Assembly: GCA_946188175.1 (NCBI GenBank)
Contig: CAMHUJ010000104.1
Span: forward strand, 1 to 6,435
DNA: 6,435 nt
Direction: 5' to 3'
Source: an uncultured Ruminococcus sp.
Lineage (GTDB): Bacteria > Bacillota > Clostridia > Oscillospirales > Ruminococcaceae
The notes below the pieces were generated by a model. It made no database searches. It saw only the letters and a list, made by a program, of their open reading frames with translations, and was not told the DNA's origin. The position numbers and the translations under genes are program-made. Positions 5,596 to 6,435 of this stretch are shown here, in pieces (positions within the stretch are counted from its first letter, which is position 1; each line of letters starts with the position of its first letter).

Positions 5596-6435
5596 TCAGA
5601 AAATACCGAAGCGCTTTTTCTCGTAGAAGGGCTTGCCCTCTGCGACGAGCTCCTTTGCACGGATCGAGCTTGCTGCGACGCAGTCAAACGGCAGATCAGA
5701 ATAATCTGCGCACTCGGTCGTGACGGTATTGCCGATTGCTTCGAGATCGGCGTTTTCATCGGCTTCGAGTGCAACGAGCAGATAGCGCTCGCCGTCCTCG
5801 GAATCCGCCTTGATATATGCCTTCTTGACCTGCTTCTGCTTCTTGAGCACGCCCTTGAGCGCTGCGAGCAGATCGTCCGTGACGGGATCCTTTTCAGGCT
5901 CTGCATCGGAAGCCTCGGCGGCTGCCTTGTCGGCATCAAGCTGTGCCATTGCGGCGCGGATCATATCCTGCTGCTGCTCACGGCTGTTCTCGGCAGCACC
6001 GAGCGCATTGGTCGGCTGCGGCATTGCGACCTGCTCCGGCTGTCCCTCTGCCGGCTGACGCGGTGCAGAAAGGACCGGCTGATTGCCGTGTTCACCGATT
6101 GCGATGATCTGCTGACGGATCAGGCAGAGCGCGGAGCCGAACGGATTGATGACAACGCCGTTGATCGCCTCATTGCCCTTAATGAACTGATAGAGGTCAT
6201 TGAAGGACATGACGGCGACCTGAAAACGCTCGCCGGGCTGACGGTTCTTTTTCAGCTCGACCTCATCGGTAAAGGCCGGCATGAATTTTTCGTTTTTGGG
6301 GTTTGTCATGATCTGGAATGACACACGCGCCTGAACGGGCTCGCCCTCCTTCGGCGGCTCGGCAGGCTGTTCGATCTGTGCAGGCAGGAGATATTTTGCA
6401 TCAATCGCAGCCTGAAGGAATGCACGCTCGTGCTC
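5596..6435 (-). CDS. SseB-family protein (5' partial)
   Basis: The frame is open from the right edge to the TGA at 5596-5598, giving 279 visible residues; the start lies outside the window. A GTG at 6322-6324 is in frame, but coding continues upstream of it (AFLQAAIDAKYLLPAQIE), so it is not the start. The N-terminal domain shows the SseB pattern: KFMPAFTDEVEL, PGERFQVAVMSFNDLYQFI, then NGVVINPFG at about 6153-6136. A Gln/Ala/Pro/Glu-rich linker follows (about 6072-5890). The C-terminal domain (about 5877-5605) has VKKAYIKA, ERYLLVALEAD and the closing KPFYEKKRF, as in SseB C-terminal domains. The family is named from E. coli SseB, linked to serine sensitivity; its biochemical role is not well established. 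There is no signal peptide or membrane helix in the visible part, so it is probably cytoplasmic. It lies 110 bases upstream of the GH5 gene on the same strand; co-transcription is possible but not shown. Confidence 0.85.
   Translation of the reverse strand, partial: EHERAFLQAAIDAKYLLPAQIEQPAEPPKEGEPVQARVSFQIMTNPKNEKFMPAFTDEVELKKNRQPGERFQVAVMSFNDLYQFIKGNEAINGVVINPFGSALCLIRQQIIAIGEHGNQPVLSAPRQPAEGQPEQVAMPQPTNALGAAENSREQQQDMIRAAMAQLDADKAAAEASDAEPEKDPVTDDLLAALKGVLKKQKQVKKAYIKADSEDGERYLLVALEADENADLEAIGNTVTTECADYSDLPFDCVAASSIRAKELVAEGKPFYEKKRFGIF

Noticed and set aside
5446..6321. Long + strand open frame (291 codons) opposite the SseB-like gene
   Set aside because: It overlaps the SseB frame, which has clear family motifs, and also the GH5 start region. 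It is Leu/Cys/Arg-rich with no known domain, so it is an antisense shadow.

Overview
This window looks like chromosome from a cellulosome-producing Ruminococcus-type Firmicute. The evidence is two secreted GH5 cellulases with long Thr/Ser linkers and Ruminococcus-style C-terminal dockerins. The coding regions are fairly GC-rich: a hand count of positions 1501-1800 gives 59%. That fits the R. champanellensis side of the genus better than R. flavefaciens, but the species is an inference.

Layout, left to right. (1) Positions 2-580 (+) hold a type IV pilin-like protein that enters from the left edge with its class III prepilin motif intact. (2) Positions 581-753 lie between convergent genes and carry two strong tandem hairpins, read as terminators. 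(3) Positions 754-2640 (-) encode a complete GH5 cellulase: signal peptide, GH5_1-like catalytic domain, Thr linker, dockerin. (4) Positions 2641-2768 are its leader, with an RBS, two small hairpins and a -10-like box. (5) Positions 2769-3437 (-) are an open frame of 222 codons with no recognised family and no good start codon. (6) Positions 3434-5485 (-) encode a second GH5-dockerin enzyme, a tandem paralogue of the first. (7) Positions 5486-5595 are its leader. (8) Positions 5596-6435 (-) encode an SseB-family protein that runs off the right edge.

The most interesting point is the junction of (5) and (6). The upstream GH5 gene continues about 25 codons past its dockerin and stops at TGA directly after A AAA AAC, phased exactly like a -1 ribosomal slippery heptamer. 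A -1 shift there enters the 222-codon frame and would give a 905-residue protein with an unknown domain behind the dockerin. A possible stem-loop begins 9 nt downstream. Programmed frameshifting, a fresh one-base deletion in an A7 run, and a sequencing error are all possible; the sequence alone does not decide.

The two GH5 enzymes should be secreted and docked through near-identical dockerins onto the same kind of cohesin, to cut beta-1,4-glucans together. They differ mainly in loops around the catalytic cleft, which suggests divergence after duplication. The pilin gene is convergent and is not in their operon, although pilin-family proteins have been linked to cellulose adhesion in ruminococci. 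The SseB-like gene lies upstream on the same strand; no functional link to cellulose breakdown is visible.
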